A stretch of 14,110 nt of DNA from assembly GCA_023442215.1 (NCBI GenBank), contig JAEZMP010000462.1, forward strand, positions 1-14,110. The letters run 5' to 3'. This DNA comes from Pseudomonadota bacterium (GTDB lineage Bacteria > Pseudomonadota > Alphaproteobacteria > Rhizobiales > Segnochrobactraceae). The translations under genes were made by a program, and so were the position numbers. Numbering within the stretch: position 1 is the stretch's first letter; the number at the start of each line of letters is the position of its first letter. This document shows positions 6,411 through 12,229 of the stretch, in pieces. The notes beneath the pieces are model-generated. The model ran no database searches, had not been told where the DNA came from, and saw only the letters and a program-made list of their open reading frames with translations.

Positions 6411-9031
6411 CGCACGCCCCCGCCACGCCGTCGAACGGCACGCCCGAGCTGCGCGCCACCTACCGCCTCCAGTTCCACCGCGACTTCACCTTCGCCGATG
6501 CCGAGGCGCTGGTGCCCTATCTCGCCGGTCTCGGCATCAGCCACGTCTACGCTTCGCCGGTCACCATGGCGGTGCCGGGCTCGACCCACGGCTACGACGT
6601 GACAGACCCGACAAGGGTCAATCCCGAGCTTGGCGGCGAGGACGGGCTGGAGCGCCTTTCCCGGACGCTCGCCGGCCGCGGCATGGGGCTGATCATCGAT
6701 ATCGTCCCCAACCACATGGCGGCTTCCACCCGCAATCCGCACTGGATGGAGATGCTGGAGTTCGGGCCGGCGTCGCCGAAGGCGCGGCTGTTCGACGTCA
6801 TCTGGGAATCGGGGCGCCTGCTGCTTCCCGTGCTCGGCACGCCGCTTCAGGAAGCAGTGGAGGCGGGCGCGTTGTCTCTGCACTTCGATGCCGAGGCGGG
6901 CCGCGTCGTCGCGGTCGCGTACGGAGATCATGCCTTTCCGCTCCGCCCGGAAAGCGTCGCCGGTCTCCTCGACGCCGCCACGGCCCGGGAGCCGTCGCTC
7001 GGCGCGCTGGCCGCGACCTATCGGTCGCTGGCGACCGAGGCGGACGCCATCAGCATCGGACGGGCGGAGGAAGCCCGCCGCCGGCTGTCCGGCCTCGACG
7101 ACGCCGCCCGTGCCGCTCTTGAAGCGGCTCTCGTGGAGGCGGACCTTCCCGCAGTGCTCGACGCGCAGCACTGGCGCCTTGCCTGGTGGCGAACGGCGTC
7201 TCACAGCCTGAACTACCGGCGGTTCTTCAACATCACCGAACTCGCCGGCGTGCGGATCGAGGACGACGGGGTGTTCGAGTTCGTCCACCGCCTGCCGCTC
7301 GATCTCGTCCGCCGCGGCCTCGTCCACGGCCTGCGCGTCGATCACATCGATGGCCTCGTCGACCCCGCAGGCTATTGCGAACGTCTGCGCGAGGCGGCCG
7401 GTCCGGGCGTGCCGATCTTCATCGAGAAGATTCTCGAACCGGGCGAACGGCTGCGGTCGTGGCCCGTCGACGGCACCACCGGATACGAACGGCTCAACGA
7501 CATCAACGGCCTGTTCGTCGACCTTGAGGCCTACCGGGCGATCGAGGACGATCTCCGCCGCGGGCACATCCTGACCGGCACCCTCGCCAGCCGTCTTGCC
7601 GCCGCCAAGCGGCAGGTGCTGGAGACGAGCCTCCGGGCCGAGGTCGACCTCCTTTCCCGCCTCGCCCGCGATGGGCTCGACGCCGCCATGGCCGCCGGCG
7701 ATCTGACCGAAGCCGCGATCCGGCATGCCGTCGTGGCGATGATCGTGCACTGCCCGGTCTACCGCTCCTATGCGACCGAAGCCGGCTTCGATGAGAACGA
7801 CGTCGCGGTCTGGTCGGCGATCCGTGCCGCCGTGGAGGCGAACGAGGATCCGCTGACGGCCAGTGCCGTGGCGCTTCTGCTCGGCCGGCTCGAACGGCCG
7901 CAGACCGCGAGCGACTTGGAGTTCCGCAGCCGCTTCCAGCAACTGAGCGGGCCGGCGATGGCGAAGGGGTTCGAGGACACCGAGCTTTACCGGGTCCCGG
8001 TCCTGCTCTCGGTCAATGAGGTCGGTGGCAGTCTCGAACATCCCGCGCGGACGCGGGAGGAGATCCACGCCGCGGCGACGGACCGCGCGGCCGCCGGTGC
8101 CCGCGATCTCATTCCGCTGGCCACCCACGATACCAAGCGCGGCCCCGACACGCGTGCGCGCCTCGATGCGCTCGGCCTGGCGCCGGAACGGTGGCTGGCC
8201 TTTCTGACGGAGCAGGAGCCGCTGCTCGCCCGTCTCGCCCGCAAGCCGGACGGCGTCGACAGCCCAGACGCGATCGACCGGCTCCTGATCGTGCAGACAC
8301 TGCTTTCAACCTGGCCCGTGTCCGGCGAGCGCGTCGACGCCTATCTCGAGAAGGCGCTGCGCGAGGCGAAGCGCCACACCAACTGGGAAACGCCGGACGA
8401 GGCTTACGAGCAGGCGGCCCGCGACTTCGCGGCGGCGCTGACGACCGGGCCGGAGGGCGAGCCCTTCCGCACCGCGCTCGCCGGTGTCATCGAAACGCTT
8501 GGGCCCACAGCGCGCCTGATCGGGCTGCAGCAGGTCGTGCTGCAGCACACGCTTCCGGGCACGCCCGACATCTACCAGGGCACGGAATGCCGCGACTTCT
8601 CCCTCGTCGATCCCGACAATCGTCGCCCCGTCGACTGGGACCTGCGGAAAGCGGCGCTCGAAGTCGCCGGCGGCCTTGCGGCGGGCGTGGACCCGGCCGA
8701 TGCGGAGAAATTCGCCCTCACCCGTGAGCTGCTCGCGCTTCGTGGCGAGAACCCGAGCCTGCTCCACGGCCGCTATGCGCCGCTCAGGGCGGAGGAATCC
8801 GGCTGGCGGTGGTTCGCCTTCGAACGGGAAGTGGATGGGCAGGCAGTCCGCGTCGTCGTCTCCACCCGGTTCGGCGATCTCGGCCGTGCGGACGGCGACG
8901 ATATCGAAGCGACATTCGCCGAGCCCTGGCCGGGCGAGTGGATCGCCCTCGACGGAACGCCGCTCAGGATCGACGGTCGGCGCCTCCTCCTGCCGCGCCA
9001 TCGCCCCTTCGCGGTCGCCCGGAAGGGCTGA
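6407..9031 (+). CDS. treY: Malto-oligosyltrehalose synthase
   Basis: Cytoplasmic GH13 enzyme that isomerises the reducing-end alpha-1,4 link of maltodextrins to an alpha,alpha-1,1 link, giving the substrate of TreZ. At 874 residues it is within the family range. It starts with the characteristic ATYRLQFHRDFTFADAEALV and GISHVYASPV, followed by HGYDVTDPTRVNPELGG. Catalytic regions are D98 in DIVPNHMA, D312 in GLRVDHIDGL, E340 in IFIEKIL, and D575 in LATHDTKRGPDTRARL; the C-terminal segment LPGTPDIYQGTECRDFSLVDPDNRRPVDW is also family-typical. The ATG at 6407 overlaps the treZ stop (ATGA), with GGAG about 9 nt upstream. It is the last gene of the operon; a hairpin and a shift to lower-G+C DNA follow directly. 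Confidence 0.96.
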   Translation: MTHAPATPSNGTPELRATYRLQFHRDFTFADAEALVPYLAGLGISHVYASPVTMAVPGSTHGYDVTDPTRVNPELGGEDGLERLSRTLAGRGMGLIIDIVPNHMAASTRNPHWMEMLEFGPASPKARLFDVIWESGRLLLPVLGTPLQEAVEAGALSLHFDAEAGRVVAVAYGDHAFPLRPESVAGLLDAATAREPSLGALAATYRSLATEADAISIGRAEEARRRLSGLDDAARAALEAALVEADLPAVLDAQHWRLAWWRTASHSLNYRRFFNITELAGVRIEDDGVFEFVHRLPLDLVRRGLVHGLRVDHIDGLVDPAGYCERLREAAGPGVPIFIEKILEPGERLRSWPVDGTTGYERLNDINGLFVDLEAYRAIEDDLRRGHILTGTLASRLAAAKRQVLETSLRAEVDLLSRLARDGLDAAMAAGDLTEAAIRHAVVAMIVHCPVYRSYATEAGFDENDVAVWSAIRAAVEANEDPLTASAVALLLGRLERPQTASDLEFRSRFQQLSGPAMAKGFEDTELYRVPVLLSVNEVGGSLEHPARTREEIHAAATDRAAAGARDLIPLATHDTKRGPDTRARLDALGLAPERWLAFLTEQEPLLARLARKPDGVDSPDAIDRLLIVQTLLSTWPVSGERVDAYLEKALREAKRHTNWETPDEAYEQAARDFAAALTTGPEGEPFRTALAGVIETLGPTARLIGLQQVVLQHTLPGTPDIYQGTECRDFSLVDPDNRRPVDWDLRKAALEVAGGLAAGVDPADAEKFALTRELLALRGENPSLLHGRYAPLRAEESGWRWFAFEREVDGQAVRVVVSTRFGDLGRADGDDIEATFAEPWPGEWIALDGTPLRIDGRRLLLPRHRPFAVARKG

Positions 9032-9041
9032 AGTGATTGCT
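9032..9041. repeat. 10-bp direct repeat, left copy
   Basis: AGTGATTGCT begins at the first base after the treY stop and recurs exactly at 9673-9682. The extended context G.AGTGATTGCT.C matches at 12 of 14 positions. The two copies bracket the lower-G+C small gene and could be a footprint of insertion, but chance is not excluded. Confidence 0.35.
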
Positions 9042-9057
9042 CCCCCCGTAGCCCAGC

Positions 9058-9087
9058 GGTTGAGGCGTCGGTAATTGCGCCGCAACC
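9058..9087 (+). terminator. Stem-loop downstream of treY (possible operon end)
   Basis: GGTTG-A-GGCG (9058-9067) pairs with CGCC-G-CAACC (9078-9087): nine base pairs with one A/G mismatch and a 10-nt loop. It starts 27 nt after the treY stop. No T-tract follows, so it is at most a weak or factor-assisted terminator, or a 3'-end stabiliser. Confidence 0.3.
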
Positions 9088-9251
9088 CACTCTGCCCCGG
9101 CATGCCGCTGCCAGAGAGAAGAGGCGACGCAGAGACGGCCTGTCAGGAGTGTCCGAATTCGGGTGTGGACAGTGGATATTCTCGCATTGGTTGCGTATCT
9201 TCGGCTTGTAGATCCGGAGTTCACAATCAGCGCTGAGGGAGTGCCCATACA

Positions 9252-9659
9252 ATGACCCTCGATACCTCGGAAATCGCGGCAAGCGGCATTATCCGTGAAT
9301 CCCCCTATATGGACTATCGCACAGTAGATGGTTCGAAGTGGCGGTGCTGGCGGACAGTGAATAAAACACCGCAAGGCGTGCTTTATGGTTTCAAGCATGC
9401 ACCGGACGGCGATGAAAACAGAGCCCACGAAGACTCCATTATAAACTATTACACGTGGGGATTCGGAAAGTGGACGGCGCGCTGGGCCGGTCGGCAAGGT
9501 GAAAAATTCATCCACACTCCTTATGGAGGAGGTGCCGATCATGAGGACAGCGTCTTGAACTATGTCGGTTGGGCAGATGCGCCGGACGGGGAATACTGGC
9601 AGGCGCGATTTGATCCACGCCGAAACATGTTCATTCATGAACGGTTCGTCGCGAAGTGA
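9252..9659 (+). CDS. Hypothetical 135-residue protein of three aromatic-rich repeats
   Basis: I do not recognise this family. No signal peptide or membrane segment is visible; the product looks soluble, beta-rich and full of Trp, Tyr and Gly. It consists of three degenerate repeats, about residues 19-62, 63-100 and 101-135. Shared marks are the openings MDY, INY and LNY, then KW-x-x-x (W30), KWTARW (W74) and YWQARF (W117), then F-I-H (86-88, 127-129). HEDS occurs exactly at 59-62 and 97-100. Three units of about 40 residues in a 135-residue protein would suit a beta-trefoil, but the fold is inference. The start is supported by GAGGGAG at 9235-9241, 10 nt before the ATG. Base composition is visibly lower in G+C than every neighbour (codons such as ATA, AAA, TAT and CTT), suggesting acquisition. 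A promoter such as TTGGTT (9187-9192) with TAGATC (9209-9214) is weak. Confidence 0.75.
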   Translation: MTLDTSEIAASGIIRESPYMDYRTVDGSKWRCWRTVNKTPQGVLYGFKHAPDGDENRAHEDSIINYYTWGFGKWTARWAGRQGEKFIHTPYGGGADHEDSVLNYVGWADAPDGEYWQARFDPRRNMFIHERFVAK

Positions 9660-9688
9660 TCGAACGGTCGGCAGTGATTGCTTCGCGA
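9649..9688 (+). terminator. Inverted repeat at the end of the triple-repeat gene
   Basis: TCGCGAAG (9649-9656, the last codons) pairs perfectly with CTTCGCGA (9681-9688) across a 24-nt loop that contains the stop codon. The following sequence is TGAAATAG, without a clear T-tract. It could act as a weak terminator or mRNA 3'-end structure for the gene ending at 9659. The right direct-repeat copy overlaps the loop and the right arm. Confidence 0.3.
9673..9682. repeat. 10-bp direct repeat, right copy
   Basis: AGTGATTGCT is an exact copy of 9032-9041, lying 14 nt after the stop of the triple-repeat gene. Together the two copies delimit a segment of about 640 bp holding only that gene and its upstream region. 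Confidence 0.35.
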
Positions 9689-9930
9689 TGAAATAGCCGT
9701 CAAACGCGGGACTGAAAATTTGTTTGCGCGAGGCGAGGCGGCCGCGTGAAGTAACACGACCATTAGCCGACGGTATTCAACGTCAAGGCCGGGCAATCAG
9801 CATATCCGGCAACCTGGCTTCTCAAAGACTCCAGCGTCACTTCACGACCGCGGCACCGTCGGAACGACATGGTGTTGTCAGGGCGGGTCAGCGCTCGCCC
9901 GGGGCTCGGATGGGTGATACCGCCCCGGTC

Positions 9931-10003
9931 ATAAAACGGGTGCCGGCTGGAACCGTGTTCTTCAGGCGCGATGGCCTGAACGGAACTGGCCCCAGACCGG
10001 CAC
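9931..10003 (-). terminator. Rho-independent terminator of the YciE-like gene
   Basis: Read leftward from just after the stop at 10011, a long imperfect hairpin forms. The outer stem is CCGGCAC (9997-10003) with GTGCCGG (9940-9946); CCAG (9992-9995) pairs with CTGG (9947-9950). The apical stem is GCCTGAA (9974-9980) with TTCAGGC (9961-9967) and a 6-nt loop. On the minus strand it is followed, three bases later, by TTTTAT (9931-9936 complement). Position, symmetry and T-tract suit termination of leftward transcription. The hairpin is unusually long (64 nt). Confidence 0.55.
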
Positions 10004-10010
10004 CCTGTAA

Positions 10011-10508
10011 TCACGCCGCCTGCAGAGCCTTCTCGTTGACGACGAGATCGGCGAGCTTGGTCAGCGCCTCGTCGGTCTTGGATTCCTCCTGCAGGGTGGC
10101 ATCGAGCAGTTTCACCGCCTCGTCCATGCCCAGCACCTGCGCCCAGCGGCGGAGCGTGCCGTAGCGGCTGATCTCGTAGTGCTCGACGGCCTGAGCCGCC
10201 GCGGCGAGGCCGGCATCAAGAGCCGGCTGGCCCTTGAACTCCTCGAGGATCTCCTCGCCTTCCTCCAGAATGCCGTCGATCGCCGGGCAGGTCTTGCCCT
10301 GCGCCCGCTTGCCGAGAAGTTCGAACACCTGCTGCAGGCGTTCGATCTGGCCTTCGGTTTCGTCGCGGTGCTGCTCGAAGGCCGCCTTGAGCTCCGGCGA
10401 CTGGGCGCCGCGCGCCATCTTCGGCAGCGCCTTCACGATCTTGCGCTCCGCGTAATAGATATCCTTCAGGGTATCCAGGAACAGGTTTTCGAGTGTCTTG
10501 CCAGCCAT
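10011..10508 (-). CDS. YciE/YciF-type ferritin-like protein (DUF892)
   Basis: A 165-residue four-helix-bundle protein of the DUF892 family, typified by E. coli YciE and YciF, which are stress-induced and of incompletely known function. The opening KTLENLFLDTLKDIYYAERKIVKALPKM and the segment FEQHRDETEGQIERLQQVFELLG are characteristic. Candidate metal ligands at bundle positions are E21, H47, E52, E109, H110, E112 and E141/E142; whether it binds iron is not shown. The ATG at 10508 was chosen over the longer frame to 10562 because GGAG lies 6 nt before it, the family begins here, and the EcfG-type promoter overlaps the longer start. No signal peptide is visible, so it is cytoplasmic. A strong hairpin with a T-tract follows the stop. 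Confidence 0.93.
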   Translation of the reverse strand: MAGKTLENLFLDTLKDIYYAERKIVKALPKMARGAQSPELKAAFEQHRDETEGQIERLQQVFELLGKRAQGKTCPAIDGILEEGEEILEEFKGQPALDAGLAAAAQAVEHYEISRYGTLRRWAQVLGMDEAVKLLDATLQEESKTDEALTKLADLVVNEKALQAA

Positions 10509-10805
10509 GTTCGTCTCCAATGGTTGTGTTGATGAAGCCCCCAGCAAAGAACGAAAGCGCATCCGGTTGGTTCCGGATCTTCAATATTTGTCGTAATATC
10601 TAAAGAAATGAAGCGGATAACACAGAAGCGTGAATCCCTATCCACGCAGAAAGACGCGGATTCGCGGCGTCTATAGCGTTGAAACGGACGGAAACCGGCG
10701 TGGCCCGATCAATATGGAAGCGTTGTCCGGCCGATACGGCAGATCGCGACGACGCCTTCCCTCTGCGACAACATGCTGGCGGCAGCGGAGCCATGTTCCG
10801 CCGGC
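10509..10805. other. Upstream region of the YciE-like gene
   Basis: These 297 bp hold the EcfG-type promoter at 10550-10574 and, just upstream of its -35, an AT-rich dyad (ATATT 10584-10588, AATAT 10595-10599, 6-nt gap). The remainder, about 10620-10805, shows no reading frame with a ribosome binding site and no convincing terminator for the small gene that ends at 10806. GCGGA...TCCGC near 10785-10802 can pair but lacks a T-tract. Confidence 0.4.
10550..10574 (-). promoter_or_regulatory. Predicted EcfG promoter of the YciE-like gene
   Basis: On the minus strand GGAAC (complement of 10570-10574), exactly 16 bp, then CGTT (complement of 10550-10553). This is a full match to the alphaproteobacterial general-stress consensus including the preferred C. 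The transcript would start near 10543, giving a leader of about 35 nt before the ATG at 10508. Confidence 0.8.
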
Positions 10806-11045
10806 TTATGTCTTTCTGTCCGGCGTCGATTCCTCGTTCCTGTCGGCGTCCCAGGCGCTGCCGGTATTCTCGCCGTCGCTCGTCACCCGCGGCGTCGCGG
10901 CCGAGAGGCCGCTGTTGTTGCCGCCGCAATCGACGTCGGCGAACTGGCCCTCGGCGTCCTTCCGCACGGCGTCGGCTGCGCTCTTGCGGGCCGGCACGAC
11001 CGGCGCCGCGACCTTGCCGCGTGCGCGATTGTCTTGATCGGCCAT
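10806..11045 (-). CDS. Small hydrophilic hypothetical protein, 79 residues
   Basis: Family not recognised. The product is rich in Asp, Ala, Arg, Asn, Ser and Gly, poor in hydrophobic residues, with one Cys (C40), so it is probably largely disordered; no signal or membrane segment is seen. The start at the ATG at 11045 is supported by an excellent Shine-Dalgarno, GAGGGAGGA, 5-6 nt upstream; the longer frame from 11102 lacks one. It lies 132 bp downstream of the ferritin-like gene ending at 11178, in the same direction and without its own recognisable promoter, so co-transcription from the EcfG-type promoter at 11767 is plausible, with hairpins in between. Its placement between two stress genes suggests a general-stress small protein; function is unknown. 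Confidence 0.7.
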   Translation of the reverse strand: MADQDNRARGKVAAPVVPARKSAADAVRKDAEGQFADVDCGGNNSGLSAATPRVTSDGENTGSAWDADRNEESTPDRKT

Positions 11046-11078
11046 CACCGTCCTCCCTCTGTCGTCCGCGCCCGCCAT

Positions 11079-11138
11079 CGCCCGGACTTCCGGGCGCGGC
11101 ACGGCCCTGCGCGGTGCGGGCGCACCGGCGCAGGGCTG
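11079..11138. other. Two adjacent strong stem-loops between stress genes
   Basis: The first is CCCTGCGC-GGTGC-GGGC-GCACC-G-GCGCAGGG (11105-11135, extendable to 11102-11138): 13 or more base pairs with one bulge. The second is CGCCCGGA-CT-TCCGGGCG (11079-11096): eight base pairs and a 2-nt loop. Both lie in the intergenic part of the presumed ferritin-like/small-protein transcript. No T-tract follows on either strand, so they suit mRNA processing or stability rather than intrinsic termination. Confidence 0.45.
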
Positions 11139-11177
11139 GACGGAGACGGCGGATCGCCGCCCCGCTTTTTGCGTCCG

Positions 11178-11687
11178 TTATCGCTTGGCGACCTCGAGGT
11201 CGGCTTCCTCGCGCAGCAGATGCTCCTGCGCCACCTCGCCCATGTGCTCTTCCAGCCACTTGGCCATCGCCTCTTCCTCGCGGCAGATCTCCTCGCACAC
11301 CGCCGCCGTTTCGAGGTCGCCCTCGATGCGTGCGGCCGCGCTCAGGATGCGGTAGGAGGCGATTTCCATGTGCTCGAAGGAATAGTTCGCCAGCACGCTC
11401 TTCACGACCTCGTCGCCGGCGAACATCCCGCTCATGTTCTGCATCGTCGCGGTGAACTTGCCCGCGAAGTCCTTCAGGCCGGAGGACGAAGCATTGCGCC
11501 GCTCCAGGCAGCGTTCGAGCCGCTTGGCCTGGGTACGGGTCTCCTCAAGATGCTGCTGGAGCCGCGCCTTCAGCGCCGGATAGGTCTTGATCCGGTCCGC
11601 CTGGCCGCTCAGAAGCGATTCCGCCTGTTCTTCCATGGCGTGAGCGTCGCGCAGCCACTGGTCCACCCGGCTTGTCATGTCGGCCAT
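11178..11687 (-). CDS. Ferritin-like protein of the DUF892/YciE-like type
   Basis: A 169-residue all-helical protein with the spaced Glu/His pattern of ferritin-like bundles: E19/E20 (HAMEEQAESLL), H46-x-x-E49 (QQHLEETRTQAKRLE), E105-H106-x-E108 (YSFEHMEIASYRIL) and E137-E139 (CREEEAMAKWLEEHM). It is a clear but distant paralogue of the YciE-like gene at 10011-10508. Metal binding is inferred. The ATG at 11687 was chosen over 11702 because GGGAG lies 6 nt upstream. An EcfG-type promoter about 55 bp upstream, and a perfect hairpin near the predicted transcript start, suggest stress-dependent transcription separate from the cyo operon just upstream. The 79-residue gene follows in the same direction. 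Confidence 0.88.
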   Translation of the reverse strand: MADMTSRVDQWLRDAHAMEEQAESLLSGQADRIKTYPALKARLQQHLEETRTQAKRLERCLERRNASSSGLKDFAGKFTATMQNMSGMFAGDEVVKSVLANYSFEHMEIASYRILSAAARIEGDLETAAVCEEICREEEAMAKWLEEHMGEVAQEHLLREEADLEVAKR

Positions 11688-11714
11688 TTCAGTCTCCCTC
11701 ATTCAAACCTTGAA

Positions 11715-11732
11715 AGGACGCCACCGCGTCCT
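11715..11732 (-). promoter_or_regulatory. Perfect hairpin in the leader of the ferritin-like gene
   Basis: AGGACGC-CACC-GCGTCCT is a perfect 7-bp stem with a 4-nt loop. It falls within a few bases of the transcript start predicted from the EcfG-type promoter, so it could be a 5'-terminal stabilising stem. On the minus strand TTT follows, so a weak terminator for transcription coming from cyoD is the alternative. Confidence 0.4.
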
Positions 11733-11742
11733 GTGGAGGTTG

Positions 11743-11767
11743 AACCCGAGCGATCGGCCGATGTTCC
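11743..11767 (-). promoter_or_regulatory. Predicted EcfG promoter of the ferritin-like gene
   Basis: On the minus strand GGAAC (complement of 11763-11767), 16 bp, then GGTT (complement of 11743-11746), the same -10 form as upstream of glgX. The spacer contains the palindrome ATCGGCCGAT (11753-11762). It predicts a start near 11736 and a leader of about 50 nt before the ATG at 11687. It lies between the cyoD stop and this gene, separating their regulation. Confidence 0.7.
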
Positions 11768-11806
11768 GGCAGCGTTGATTTCCGACGGTCCGTTTAGGCG
11801 CGCCGG

Positions 11807-12229
11807 TCAGCGGAAGCCTGCGTCCGAGGCGGCCGCCGGGCTGTCCATCCCCTGATGCATGGGCATCATGTTGTGGTTCAGATGGGTCATGATCCAGATC
11901 GACCCGATCACCACGAGCGCGACGATCAGCACGCCGAACGCCAGAGCCAGCACGTTGTTGGTGTTGTCCGGCCCGGTCGTGAGGTGGAGGAAGAACACGA
12001 GGTGCACTCCCATCTGGCCGATGGCGAGCACCACCAGGGCCGACACGATCGCCGGCTCGTAGATGAGCCCGCTGCGCGCGACGGCATAGGACGCGGCGGT
12101 GAGCAGGATGGCGAGGCCATATCCCACGAGGTAGCCGCGCACCCCCGCCGCAGGCTCCGTGTCCCGGTTTTCGCCCGGGGCCATGTCGTCGAAATCCGCA
12201 GGGTGGTGGCTGGATGTACGTTCGGTCAT
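11807..12229 (-). CDS. cyoD: Cytochrome o ubiquinol oxidase subunit IV
   Basis: Small inner-membrane subunit of the bo3-type quinol oxidase, thought to assist assembly and copper insertion at the binuclear centre. Three membrane segments are visible in 140 residues (GYLVGYGLAILLTAASYAVA; AIVSALVVLAIGQMGVHLVFFLH; ALAFGVLIVALVVIGSIWIM), with the family block QMGVHLVFFLH and a C-terminal HLNHNMMP resembling E. coli NLNYNMMMH. About 17 residues extend beyond the E. coli end, beginning with the Met/His-rich PMHQGM. The ATG at 12229 overlaps the cyoC stop (ATGA), with GGGAG 7 nt upstream. It is the last gene of the cyo operon; the next leftward gene has its own promoter. Confidence 0.93.
   Translation of the reverse strand: MTERTSSHHPADFDDMAPGENRDTEPAAGVRGYLVGYGLAILLTAASYAVARSGLIYEPAIVSALVVLAIGQMGVHLVFFLHLTTGPDNTNNVLALAFGVLIVALVVIGSIWIMTHLNHNMMPMHQGMDSPAAASDAGFR

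Larger units (their letters stand above)
9660..10010. other. Non-coding convergent region with a long-range inverted repeat
   Basis: About 350 bp between two convergent genes, with no credible reading frame. GCCGCG/TGAAGT/AC at 9741-9754 is mirrored by GT/ACTTCA/CGACCGCGGC at 9837-9854 (core CGTGAAGT versus ACTTCACG). This could fold into a structure of about 115 nt with an inner GCCGG...CCGGC stem. The right part, 9931-10003, is a separate nested hairpin described as a terminator. A structured RNA or a decayed element is possible; nothing identifies either. Confidence 0.4.

Noticed and set aside
6242..8128. Leftward open frame of 628 codons opposite treZ/treY
   Set aside because: Spans a gene boundary on the other strand, shows no motif, and mirrors the codon bias of treY.
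9041..9090. tRNA-like string GTAGCCCAGCGGTTGAGGC after treY
   Set aside because: It resembles a tRNA acceptor/D-arm start, but no anticodon arm or T-arm (GTTCGA) follows; it folds better as a simple hairpin.
9153..9162. Palindrome CCGAATTCGG upstream of the triple-repeat gene
   Set aside because: Short, single, not placed relative to a credible promoter; no adjacent regulator to bind it.
9763..10014. Leftward GTG-initiated frame of 83 codons overlapping the YciE-like stop as GTGA
   Set aside because: The overlap looks operon-like, but the frame runs straight through the terminator hairpin and T-tract, has weak codon bias and no recognisable protein features.
9724..10164. Rightward frame of 146 codons between the triple-repeat gene and the ferritin-like gene
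   Set aside because: Its 3' third is antisense to the YciE-like gene and no ribosome binding site or conserved feature is visible.
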